Made by a program: the position numbers and the translations under genes. DNA of 64,000 bases, from positions 1 through 64,000 of the forward strand of contig CAVPJC010000015.1 in assembly GCA_963705155.1 (NCBI GenBank), given 5' to 3'. Below are positions 46,148 to 54,471 of the stretch, one piece after another (the first letter of the stretch is position 1; each line of letters opens with the position of its first letter). The notes under the pieces are model-generated. The model was not told the origin of the DNA, ran no database searches, and saw only the letters and a program-made list of their open reading frames with translations. The stretch is from CAVPJC01 sp963705155. Lineage in GTDB: Bacteria; Chloroflexota; Anaerolineae; Anaerolineales; UBA4823.

Positions 46148-47131
46148 ATGCAACCACATTCATCCGGCATGCGCGCCCTCTGGCTCGAACAGCGTGAATT
46201 ATCTTACCGTACAAACATAGCCCTGCCCACGCCGCCCCGGGGTGAAGCGCTGGTCAGGCTGCGGCTGGGGGGCATTTGCGCCACCGATCTGGAAATGGTG
46301 CAGGGATATTACCCGTTCACCGGTATTCCGGGTCATGAATTTGTAGGAGAGATTGCCGCCGCGGCAGAAGCGCCCCAGCGTGTAGGGGAACGCGTGGTGG
46401 GCGAAATCAATGCTGTCTGTGGGGTGTGCGAGGCCTGTCGCACTGGGCGCCCAACCCACTGCCAGCAGCGCACGGTTTTGGGGATCAGCCAGCGCAACGG
46501 CGTTTTTGCCGAATACCTCAGCCTGCCGCTGGAGAACCTGCACCCGGTGCCGGAGGGTGTGCCCGACGAAGCAGCTGTGTTCACGGAACCGCTGGCAGCC
46601 GCGCTGGAAATTCAAGAACAAATCCCTGTGCCTCCAGATGCGCGCGTGCTGCTGGTGGGTGCCGGCCGGCTGGGGCAGCTGGTGGCGCGCACCCTGGCTC
46701 TCACGGGGTGTGAACTGAGCGTGGTGGTGCGCAATTCCCACCAAAAAACTTTGCTGGAAGCCTGCGGCATCCGTACCATCCGCCCGGAGGATACACCGGA
46801 TGGCAGAATGGATATCGTGGTGGAGGCCACCGGCTCGCCGGCAGGGTTTGAACTGGCGCGGCGCGCCGTCCGGCCGCGGGGCACGCTGGTGCTCAAGAGC
46901 ACCTATGCTGGCAGCCTGACAGCCAATTTTTCGGCTCTGGTGGTGGATGAGATCACCCTGGTGGGTTCGCGCTGCGGTCCGTTCGCTCCGGCGCTGCGCC
47001 TGCTGGCAGCGGGGATGGTGGATCCAACCCCCTTGATTATGGGGCGCTATCCACTCTCGCAGGGTGAACGGGCTTTTGAAGAATCATCCAGACCGGGAGT
47101 GTTGAAGATCCTGCTGGAGCGGGAGGGTTGA
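46148..47131 (+). CDS. Zinc-dependent MDR-family alcohol dehydrogenase
   Basis: This 327-residue medium-chain dehydrogenase has catalytic zinc ligands Cys in LGGICATDLEMVQGYYPF, His/Glu in GIPGHEFVGEIAAA and Cys/Glu region downstream. Its structural zinc Cys set is AVCGVCEACRTGRPTHC. The Rossmann motif is VLLVGAGRLGQLVARTLALT. The TDLEMVQGYY pattern resembles sorbitol/threonine-type or aldose dehydrogenases of archaea and Chloroflexota. The substrate is not clear. It is third in the run with HMG-CoA reductase and ACBP. Confidence 0.85.
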   Translation: MQPHSSGMRALWLEQRELSYRTNIALPTPPRGEALVRLRLGGICATDLEMVQGYYPFTGIPGHEFVGEIAAAAEAPQRVGERVVGEINAVCGVCEACRTGRPTHCQQRTVLGISQRNGVFAEYLSLPLENLHPVPEGVPDEAAVFTEPLAAALEIQEQIPVPPDARVLLVGAGRLGQLVARTLALTGCELSVVVRNSHQKTLLEACGIRTIRPEDTPDGRMDIVVEATGSPAGFELARRAVRPRGTLVLKSTYAGSLTANFSALVVDEITLVGSRCGPFAPALRLLAAGMVDPTPLIMGRYPLSQGERAFEESSRPGVLKILLEREG

Positions 47132-47152
47132 TCAGGAAAACGGAGCGGCGTG

Positions 47153-48340
47153 TCAATTCCTGGGCAGGTGGACGGTGAAGGTGGTGCCCTCACCCACCCG
47201 GCTGTGCACATCGATATGTCCGCGATGCGCCTCTGCGATGCGTTTGCAGATCGAAAGGCCTAAACCTGTTCCGGAGATGGACTGCGGAGCGCCTGGCACG
47301 CGGTAGAACTTCTGGAAGATGAGTGGCAGACTGTCAGATGGTATGCCCATGCCGGTATCTCGCACCGTGATGGCAACTTCACTGGCGGTCTGTTTGGCAG
47401 AGAGGTTGATCTGGCCGCCTTCGGGGGTATATTTGATGGCATTGCTGAGCAAGTTCAACAACAACTGCTTTAATTTATCTCTATCGGCAGTCACCTGTGG
47501 CAGATCAGACGCTACTTCTACCTCCAGTACTTGCTTTTTTTCATCCACTTTGCTGTGCATTACTTGCACCGCCTCCCGGATTACCTCGCGCAAATGTACT
47601 TTTTCAGTGTGAAATTGCGAGCGGCCGGATTCCAACCGGGCCAGATCTAGAAAGGCGGTGGTCAGGTCTGAGAGGCGTTCGATTTCCTGGTTAATGGTAT
47701 TTAACATCGTTTTACGCTGATCTTCATTCAATTCCGGACGCAGCAGCAGGTGAGAGGCGGTTTTTAGGGAAGCCAGGGGTGTGCGCAGCTCGTGGACCAG
47801 CTCTGATATCAGGTCGGATTGTTGGAAAAGATGAGCATTTTCAATGGCCACGGCTGCCTGAGCCCCGAGCGCCAGCAGAACTTCCTGATCTTCGAGGGTA
47901 AAATCCCCCGAAGATTTATTGATGGCCTCCAACACCCCGATGACTTTATCTTTGGTGATCAGCGGCACCCCCAGCAAAGAAGTGGTTTGCAAGTTGATTG
48001 CTTTGCCAATTCGGTCGAAGTGGCGGGGATCCTTTTGCGCTTCGGAAATAATCACTGGCTGACGTTCGGTAATGATCCAGCCGGCAATGCTGGAGTCAAC
48101 CGGCACAACCAGGCTGCCGGTGTGTGGGTTTTTGATGTTTGTGGCAGCCTCAAAGTAAAGCTGTTGCTTGATTTCATCATACAACAAAATCGATGCGGCC
48201 TCGGCGCCGCACAGATCAGCCGCAGCGTTAACGATGCGGTTTAAGAGAATACCCAGGTCCAGAGTGGATGCCAGATCGCGGGAAAGCTCTACCAAGCGCT
48301 GGTATCGAACCACCATTGGAGAATTGTCTGATCTACTCAC
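47153..48340 (-). CDS. GAF-domain sensor histidine kinase
   Basis: This soluble 395-residue kinase has a GAF domain at about 20-165 (LDLGILLNRIVNAAADLCGA, SLLGVPLITKDKVIGVLEAI). The HisKA box carries the phospho-His in ISELVHELRTPLASLKTA. The ATPase domain has N box LLNLLSNAIKYTPEGGQI, G1 DTGMGIPSDSL and G2 SGTGLGLSICKRI. There are no membrane segments, so the signal is internal. Its start overlaps the end of the sirtuin gene by 8 bases. The response regulator fused to an ATPase upstream on the same strand may be its partner. Confidence 0.92.
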   Translation of the reverse strand: MSRSDNSPMVVRYQRLVELSRDLASTLDLGILLNRIVNAAADLCGAEAASILLYDEIKQQLYFEAATNIKNPHTGSLVVPVDSSIAGWIITERQPVIISEAQKDPRHFDRIGKAINLQTTSLLGVPLITKDKVIGVLEAINKSSGDFTLEDQEVLLALGAQAAVAIENAHLFQQSDLISELVHELRTPLASLKTASHLLLRPELNEDQRKTMLNTINQEIERLSDLTTAFLDLARLESGRSQFHTEKVHLREVIREAVQVMHSKVDEKKQVLEVEVASDLPQVTADRDKLKQLLLNLLSNAIKYTPEGGQINLSAKQTASEVAITVRDTGMGIPSDSLPLIFQKFYRVPGAPQSISGTGLGLSICKRIAEAHRGHIDVHSRVGEGTTFTVHLPRN

Positions 48341-49109
48341 CGAGAGCCTCTTTAACGATCAAAGGGATTATTTCCGCCAGGTCTTCCGAAAAAGTGACAT
48401 CCGCGCGCACGTCCAGGTAGGTGCTGGAATGATTAATGATGATCAGGTGGGCGCCATTTTCCAGGGCGCGCATCGGAAGGCCTGCCACGGGTAGAACTTC
48501 GAGAGATGAGCCCGCCACAATCATCAAATCGCATTTCTTGCTGATTTCATGAGCTTTTAGCCAGGTGCGGGCAGGAAGCTGTTCGCCAAACAAAACGATA
48601 TCAGGTTTGAGCATACCACCACAGGCGGGACATCTGGGGATGGTTTGACTTTGAAGATAGGGTTGGATAAACCCGGCAGAGGAGACCTGCTGGAAACAGC
48701 TTCCGCAGGTGAGGGTGTCCAGCGACCCATGAACTTCATAGACTGTTGTGGAGCCAGCCCGCTGGTGCAAACCGTCTATATTCTGGGTGATGATGGCTTT
48801 CAGGATGCCGGCTTGCTCCAGGCGCGCCAGGGCATAATGAGCCGGGTTGGGTAGGGCTGCATGCATACCCGAGACCAGCGGGCGCATCCAATCGTAAAAT
48901 TGTTCCGGGTGATAGCGAAAGGCTGAGAGCGAGGCGACCTCAAACGGGTCGTAACGTTCCCACAGGCCACTGTTGGTGGATCGAAAATCCGGGATGCCGG
49001 AAGGTGTGGAAATACCCGCGCCAGTAAGGGCAATGCCGTTCTTGCTAGCACGGAGAATATCGGCGGCGCAACGGATGGCTTGCAGGCTACGTGGCGATAG
49101 ATCAACCAT
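48333..49109 (-). CDS. Sir2-family NAD-dependent protein deacylase
   Basis: This 258-residue sirtuin has the NAD motifs ALTGAGISTPSGIPDFRS, ITQNIDGLHQRAGS and the catalytic His in VYEVHGSLDTLTC. The zinc Cys pairs are TCGSC and RCPAC, followed by LKPDIVLFGEQLP and IVAGSSLEVLPVAGLP. Length and order are standard. It lies between the response regulator-ATPase (4 bases away) and the histidine kinase (8-base overlap), all on the minus strand, so translation of the three is tightly linked. Confidence 0.94.
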   Translation of the reverse strand: MVDLSPRSLQAIRCAADILRASKNGIALTGAGISTPSGIPDFRSTNSGLWERYDPFEVASLSAFRYHPEQFYDWMRPLVSGMHAALPNPAHYALARLEQAGILKAIITQNIDGLHQRAGSTTVYEVHGSLDTLTCGSCFQQVSSAGFIQPYLQSQTIPRCPACGGMLKPDIVLFGEQLPARTWLKAHEISKKCDLMIVAGSSLEVLPVAGLPMRALENGAHLIIINHSSTYLDVRADVTFSEDLAEIIPLIVKEALGE

Positions 49110-49113
49110 GCGG

Positions 49114-50271
49114 CTATGGCTGGCTGCGCTGGGCTACCTTCTCAGCGAGTTTTGTGAATTGCTGGGCTGTCAGGCTGTCGGGTTGTTGGATGACGATGGG
49201 CAGGTTGTGAAGCGTTGCCTGATAGGCCAGCTCTGGCGCAGGTGTGAAAATGATGGAGATATTCCGCCCCAGTTGTTCCTGAACCTGACTCCAGGATAGT
49301 TGGACGCCCGAGCGAATGCGGTTAACCAACACGAGCGCAATGCGCCCGTCGCCTATCCCCAAATCGATCAGGTCGCTCACCAGACTCTTGGTTTGCAAAA
49401 TCGACTGCGGCACTGGCTCAACAACGACGATGACTTCATCGCAGTATTTCAAGACCGCCTCGGTGTGGGGTGGAATGGATGGCCCCAGATCGAGGACGGC
49501 GTAGCGCGTCATATAGGCCAGCAGGCGTGTGATCGTTTCGAAATTTGCGATGGCGCTGATATTCTGAGCATCGCGAGGTTGGTGAGAAGCCAGGAGCAGC
49601 CGCGTTCCAGAGGCATGCATCACAATCTCGGCCTCGATCTCGCGAGGGGTGATTTCACCAGCTTTGCGCTGCAGCAACCTGCTGAGCCCCTCGGGCTTCA
49701 GGTAGCCCAGCTCCAGGCTGATGGTGCCCTGGCCGGGGCGAAAATCGGCAACGATGACATCCTTGTTGTAATTCTGATGCAGCGCGATCCCCAGGTTCAA
49801 CGTGAGGGTCGAGACTCCCAGGCCGCCTTTGGCAGACATCACGCCGATGACATAGCCTTTTTCGCCGGGCGGGGTGGAGGCAGCCGTGGAGCGAGCCTTG
49901 CCTGACCGCGCCAGAACAGCTTTCATATGAGCAAAAAGCTCGCGCGGCTGGGTGGGTTTGGTCAGGTAATCATCAGCGCCGGCTTCAAAGCCCATGACTT
50001 TATCATCTACCTGGGTCTTGGCTGTGAACATGATGATGGGTACATCGGTGGTCATGGGATCAGAGCGCAGGCGGCGGGCAACCTCATATCCATCCATCTC
50101 CGGCATCATCACATCCAGAAGGATGAGGTCGGGCAGCTCGCTTTGAGCCAATGTGAGAGCCTGTGGACCATTGCTCGCGGCGCGCACTTCGTATCCCTGC
50201 CGTTGCAGCATCAATCCCACCAGCCGCAGGGTATCCAGATCGTCGTCAATCAGAAGGATTTTCTCTGCCAT
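49114..50271 (-). CDS. Response regulator receiver fused to MinD/CpaE-like ATPase
   Basis: This 385-residue two-part protein begins with a receiver domain at 1-120: KILLIDDDLDTLRLVGLML, phospho-Asp in ELPDLILLDVMMPEMDGYEV, PIIMFTAKTQ and LTKP. After a linker the MinD-like part (from about 150) begins VIGVMSAKGGLGVSTLTLNL. That is a deviant Walker A, with KGGLGVST in place of KGGxGKT. It continues VIVADFRPGQGTISLELGYL, and YAVLDLGPSIPPHTEAVLKY is the Walker B region. This is the CpaE/TadZ plan, used to place pili or other polar machines, but no tad genes are in the window. The ATG at 50269-50271 has AAGGAG upstream. Confidence 0.88.
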   Translation of the reverse strand: MAEKILLIDDDLDTLRLVGLMLQRQGYEVRAASNGPQALTLAQSELPDLILLDVMMPEMDGYEVARRLRSDPMTTDVPIIMFTAKTQVDDKVMGFEAGADDYLTKPTQPRELFAHMKAVLARSGKARSTAASTPPGEKGYVIGVMSAKGGLGVSTLTLNLGIALHQNYNKDVIVADFRPGQGTISLELGYLKPEGLSRLLQRKAGEITPREIEAEIVMHASGTRLLLASHQPRDAQNISAIANFETITRLLAYMTRYAVLDLGPSIPPHTEAVLKYCDEVIVVVEPVPQSILQTKSLVSDLIDLGIGDGRIALVLVNRIRSGVQLSWSQVQEQLGRNISIIFTPAPELAYQATLHNLPIVIQQPDSLTAQQFTKLAEKVAQRSQP

Positions 50272-50429
50272 GGGTGCTCCTTGTTGATGATACTTTATGA
50301 GTTCAGTGTAGCATGAAGATTTCCTCAAAGCAAGAGGAAACCACTTACGATTGCGTATAGTGGCGGCATTAAAATGCCTGCAGCTGGACCCCGGAGTGCG
50401 CCAGTTCAAATTACGCTATAATTATTCCA

Positions 50430-51868
50430 ATGATTGCATCTCTAAAGATTATTTTACTTCACAACTGCTTACTTGACACCGCCAAACCGGTTGTTGTCGG
50501 CGTTTCCGGTGGGCCAGACAGCCTGTGCCTGCTGGATTTGCTTGTACGGGCAGGTTTCCCGGTGCAGGCGGCGCATTACAACCACCGCCTGCGTCCGGAG
50601 GCTGCAGAGGATGCCCACCTGGTGCAGAAGTTTGCAGAAGATCTTGGGGTGCCATTCATTTATGCCGAAGGCGATGTGAGCGCTTACGCACGTTCTGAAG
50701 GTGTCTCGATCGAAGAAGCAGCCCGCCTGCTGCGCTACCGCTTTCTCTTCCACGAGGCCGAAGCCAGGCATGCGCAGGCGGTGGCTGTTGCTCATCACGC
50801 CGACGACCAGGTGGAGACCGTTTTAATGCACCTGCTGCGCGGGCAGGACCAGCCGGCCTGGTGGGGATGCGCTATCGCAGCCTGCCGACACCGTGGAGCC
50901 AGAACATCCCCCTGGTGCGCCCGATTTTGGCGTTCTGGCGCGAAGAGATCATGGCTTATGTCGCAGAACGCGGATTGATCCCCGCCCAGGATGCCACCAA
51001 CCTGGATACCACATACTTTCGCAACCGCCTGCGTCACGAGCTGCTGCCATATCTGGGGACCTATAACCCGCAAATCCGCCGGGTGCTCTGGCGAATGTCT
51101 GAAGTAATGCGCGAAGACTACGAAACCATCGAAAAGGCCGTGCAGACGGCCTGGCAGGAGTGCGCTTTTGTTGACGGGGCCGGGACGGTGGCATTTGCTC
51201 TGGAGCGTTTCGGGGGGTACTCAGCCGGGGTGCAGCGCGGCCTGCTGCGCCGCGCCGTGGGCATCCTGCGCCCGGGGCTGCGCGATATTGGCCTGGAGGC
51301 GGTGGAGCGCGCCCGGCGGCTGGCTGCCGCCAGTCCCGGCAGCCAGCAGGTCGACCTCGCGGCAGGGTTATTCGCATTCCGTGAAGCCGACCGCTTGTGG
51401 GTAACCCACAGGCAGGCTGACCCGCCTGCTGGCCCCTGGCCGCGCCTGCCTGGCTCTGTCGTTTTAGAGCTGCCTGTGCCCGCAACCCTGCAGCTGTCCG
51501 AAGATTGGGTGCTGCAGGCCGAACTGTTGGACGCCTCGGTGGAAGTGTTCAGCCAGGCACAGCAAAACAGCGATCCTACCCATGTCTGGTTGGATGCAGA
51601 CAGGCTCCAGCTTCCACTGCTGCTGCGCGCCCGCCAGAGCGGAGATCGTTTCTGTCCGCTGGGGCTGGACGGACATTCCGCCCGGCTCACCGATTTTATG
51701 GTGAATATAAAGATGCCCCGGCGGGCGCGCCAGGGTTGGCCCCTGGTGTGCAGCGGTCAGGAGATCGTCTGGGTGCCGTTATACCGGCAGAGCCATTCCT
51801 CCCGGCTGACGGTTTCTACGAGCCGGGTGGTGCACCTGCAAATACAGGGCAAGGCTCTTATGCTATAA
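50430..51868 (+). CDS. tilS: tRNA(Ile)-lysidine synthase TilS (one frameshift)
   Basis: This essential enzyme joins lysine to C34 of tRNA-Ile(CAU) with ATP. The PP-loop is VVVGVSGGPDSLCLLDLLVR, followed by AAHYNHRLRPEAAEDAHLV and AVAHHADDQVETVLMHLLRG. A shift in a G-run near 50850 leads to GLVGMRYRSLPTPWS, then AWREEI-like LAFWREEIMAYVAERGLIPA, DATNLDTTYFRNRLRHELLP and the C-terminal SGDRFCPLGLDGHSARLTDF. The restored length of about 479 is normal for the long form. The MoaD gene follows after 44 bases. Confidence 0.93.
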
Positions 51869-51912
51869 TTTGGACGAATTCAGTACACAATATTGAGCCT
51901 GGAGAATTGGGG

Positions 51913-52191
51913 ATGAAGATCAATTTTTACGCCACTTTACGGGCAATTGTGGGTAAAAAGACGGTTGAGTTGGATATCCCGCACGGCGTTTCGGTGCGTG
52001 AGGTGGTGGATGCAGTAATCCAGGTGTATCCTGCCATGCGCCATGAGCTGCTGGATGAACAGGGACGGCTCTACCAGCACGTACATGTGTTGGTGAACGG
52101 CCGTGACAGCCCGTATCTGGAGAACCAGTTGGATACGCCTGTTTTACCTGATGATACTGTTAATATCTTCCCGGCAGTGGGCGGCGGGTGA
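51913..52191 (+). CDS. MoaD/ThiS-family sulfur-carrier protein
   Basis: This 92-residue ubiquitin-like protein begins MKINFYATLRAIVGKKTVEL and has VSVREVVDAVIQVYPAMRHE, HVHVLVNGRDSPYLENQLDT and a C-terminal VNIFPAVGGG with the Gly-Gly end needed for thiocarboxylation. It supplies sulfur for molybdopterin or tungstopterin. GGAG lies just upstream. Its stop overlaps the next start (GTGA at 52188-52191). The aldehyde ferredoxin oxidoreductase that would use the cofactor is convergent just beyond. Confidence 0.92.
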   Translation: MKINFYATLRAIVGKKTVELDIPHGVSVREVVDAVIQVYPAMRHELLDEQGRLYQHVHVLVNGRDSPYLENQLDTPVLPDDTVNIFPAVGGG

Positions 52192-52451
52192 CGTTGATCC
52201 GCTATGAGCGCGAGATGCGTGGAATTCCGCTCTGGCTGCTGCGTGAATACCTGCAAGAGCTGGGCGGGCAGGCTCAGAGCGAGCGCCTGGTGCAGGCTGC
52301 CGGGTGGCGTGCGCATCTGACCCAATTGGATGATTTTGTGGTTGGCTCACTGCGTGTGGGGCAGGTGCGCCTGGAGGTGGAAGCCAGCCCGGAAGCCTGG
52401 CTGGGTCTCCAGCCGGCCCTGGAACGCAAATTGCTGCGCGCCGGTGGTTAG
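52188..52451 (+). CDS. Small protein coupled to MoaD, unknown function
   Basis: This 87-residue protein starts at a GTG that overlaps the moaD-like stop. Text: MTLIRYEREMRGIPLWLLRE, YLQELGGQAQSERLVQAAGW, DDFVVGSLRVGQVRLEVEAS, PEAWLGLQPALERKLLRAGG. A helix precedes a small beta sheet, and it too ends in GG. In Thermus and relatives a small C-terminal domain of similar size is fused to MoaD-related proteins, and this may be the unfused version. That comparison is from memory. Confidence 0.6.
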   Translation: MTLIRYEREMRGIPLWLLREYLQELGGQAQSERLVQAAGWRAHLTQLDDFVVGSLRVGQVRLEVEASPEAWLGLQPALERKLLRAGG

Positions 52452-52461
52452 GTGGAAATTA

Positions 52462-52500
52462 AAAATCGGGAACAGATTATCATCTGCTCCCGATTTTCTT
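52462..52500. terminator. Bidirectional terminator between convergent genes
   Basis: The stem AAAATCGGGA-a-CAGAT / ATCTG-c-TCCCGATTTT has one mismatch and a 4-base loop. It carries A- and T-runs on both sides, so it works for both the MoaD operon and the oxidoreductase gene. Confidence 0.88.
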
Positions 52501-52522
52501 GGTGGTATGAGGGGGGATGGGT

Positions 52523-54340
52523 TTAGAGAACGCCCAGTTCCTTGAGCTTGGATTCAGGGGCCACGCCGTTGACCCAGCCGCGGGCTGTGTAATACTCTTC
52601 CAGCATCAGGTCCAGCTCGCAAACATGCCCAAACGAACCCGGCATGGTGGAGGGCTCCTTCGTAAAGCGGTCTGGCAGATAGTCCGAACCTTCGCCAAAG
52701 CCAGCCAGGTTGTTGTAGTAACGCTCCAGGTTGTAAATACGCTCGCCGGTCTTGAGCACATCCTCCAACGTGAAGGGCACGCCGACCACAGCGGAGTACT
52801 GCTGGGCGTATTCTTCGGCGCCTTCGGCGAATGCGCTGAACTTGCACAGATCCAGGCTGTCTGAGAAGGCGTGGATATCCTGGAGCAGCTTGGTCAGCTC
52901 GCCTTTGCCTTTCCAGGCCAGCGGGTCGGTGGGCAGCGGGATCAGGGTGAGCTCACTGGCGGGGGTATAGGCGCGCAGGTGGCAGGCGCCGCGGTTGCTG
53001 GTGGCGTAGGCAATGCCCATGCCTTTCATGCCGCGCGGGTCGTAAGCCGGGATGGCCTGACCTTTGACCGTCATCGACAGTTCAGGGTGGCCAAATTTTT
53101 GAGCGGCTCGGGCTGGGCCTTCGGCCAGGATATCACCCACACCTTCGCGATAGGCGATCTTGCGCACGGTTTCCACCATGCTGGCGGTATCGCCCCACTT
53201 GAGGACGCCGGCGCCGTTGGTGTAGCCCTTTTCGCTGGCCTCCATGTACACCGAAAGCACGTTGCCCAGCTCGATGGTGTCCAAGCCGTAATCGTTGCAC
53301 TGGTCGATCATCTTGGCCACGCTGTTGATGTCATCGTTATCGCAGTTGGCGCCCAGAGCCCAGGCCAATTCGTATTCCACGCTTTCCATGCGCAGGCCCT
53401 TGTAAGCGCCTTCTTTGATCTCCACCTCTTTCTTGCAGGCCACCGGGCAGGCATGGCAGGTGGGATTATCCACCAGGATGTGTTCGTTCACATACTCACC
53501 GCTGAGCAGCTCGGCTCTCTCGCCATAAGAGGTAACCTGGCTGTTCTTAGCAGGCAGCGCGCCCATGTTGCTGGTGATGTTCATGAGAACGTTGGTGCCG
53601 TACACCGAAAGGCCGCCTTTGCGCGGGCTGGTGATATTCTTCTCGTCCATGATTGTCGCCAGGGCGCGGGTATGGGCGGGTTTCCAGGCTTCGCGGTCCT
53701 GCGCTTTGGGCATCTTTTTGACCGCTTTGACCACCACAGCCTTGAGGTTCTTGCTGCCGCCCACGCAGCCCGTGCCGCCGCGGCCGCTGGCGCGGTCGTT
53801 CTCGTTCACCCAGGCAGCAAAACGGGCCATATGTTCGCCGGCCTGGCCGATGGCGATGACGGTCAGGTCTTTCTCACCGTATTTTTCCTTGAAAAACTTA
53901 ATCGTATCGTGCACCCCCTTGCCCCAAACCTCAGACGCATCCAGCAGCTCAAGGGTGTCGTCATGGATATAGACATAGGTGGGTTTGGCAGCCTTGCCTT
54001 TGAAAACCAGGCCGTCGAAGCCGGCCCAGCGCAGGCGCGCTGCCGACCAGCCGCCGTGGTGGCTGTCGGTGACCGTGCCGGTGAGGGGTGACTTGGTGAC
54101 GATCGCCATGCGCCCGCTCATATTGGCTTCAGTGCCGGTCAGAGGGCCATTCATAAAGCACAAAATATTCTTGGGCGAGAGCGGGTCTACTTTGGGGCCA
54201 TTTTCAAGAACATACTTGACACCCAGCCCGCGGGCGCCAATAAATTTCCGCGCCCACTCTTCGGGGTGGGGTTTGTATTCCACCGTGCCTGATGTCAGGT
54301 CGATATGAGCGACCTTATGTGCATAACCTCCAAGTGCCAT
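52523..54340 (-). CDS. Aldehyde ferredoxin oxidoreductase (tungstopterin enzyme)
   Basis: This 605-residue enzyme oxidises aldehydes to acids and reduces ferredoxin. The N-terminal domain has AHIDLTSGTVEYKPHPEEW, FIGARGLGVKYVLENG and the pterin-binding SGRGGTGCVGGSKNLKAVVV. The [4Fe-4S] ligands are CHACPVAC, with a late Cys in SDSLDLCKFSAFAEGA. Other signs are VEYELAWALGANCDNDDIN and PAYDPRGMKGMGIAYATSNR. AAAGGAG precedes the ATG. It lies 131 bases downstream of the globin-MoaD fusion on the same strand and close to MoaD and MoaA, which make its cofactor. It indicates anaerobic life. Confidence 0.95.
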   Translation of the reverse strand: MALGGYAHKVAHIDLTSGTVEYKPHPEEWARKFIGARGLGVKYVLENGPKVDPLSPKNILCFMNGPLTGTEANMSGRMAIVTKSPLTGTVTDSHHGGWSAARLRWAGFDGLVFKGKAAKPTYVYIHDDTLELLDASEVWGKGVHDTIKFFKEKYGEKDLTVIAIGQAGEHMARFAAWVNENDRASGRGGTGCVGGSKNLKAVVVKAVKKMPKAQDREAWKPAHTRALATIMDEKNITSPRKGGLSVYGTNVLMNITSNMGALPAKNSQVTSYGERAELLSGEYVNEHILVDNPTCHACPVACKKEVEIKEGAYKGLRMESVEYELAWALGANCDNDDINSVAKMIDQCNDYGLDTIELGNVLSVYMEASEKGYTNGAGVLKWGDTASMVETVRKIAYREGVGDILAEGPARAAQKFGHPELSMTVKGQAIPAYDPRGMKGMGIAYATSNRGACHLRAYTPASELTLIPLPTDPLAWKGKGELTKLLQDIHAFSDSLDLCKFSAFAEGAEEYAQQYSAVVGVPFTLEDVLKTGERIYNLERYYNNLAGFGEGSDYLPDRFTKEPSTMPGSFGHVCELDLMLEEYYTARGWVNGVAPESKLKELGVL

Positions 54341-54471
54341 GATAAACTCCTTTCAGCCTGAGTGAGTGTGTGGAGACATGCTCCTGCCGGGTCTCTTAAA
54401 GAAATCCCATGGATATACCCGATAATGTGTGGACGTAGATTGATCTTCACCTCCTCTAACGATCCACCGGA

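Noticed and set aside
49114..50271. Plasmid-type ParA partition gene
   Set aside because: The receiver domain at the N-terminus and the deviant Walker A place it with CpaE/TadZ-like proteins, and no ParB or centromere repeats are near.
52871..54091. Plus-strand frame of 406 codons opposite aldehyde ferredoxin oxidoreductase
   Set aside because: The minus strand carries an intact, fully conserved enzyme. The plus reading is low-complexity shadow.
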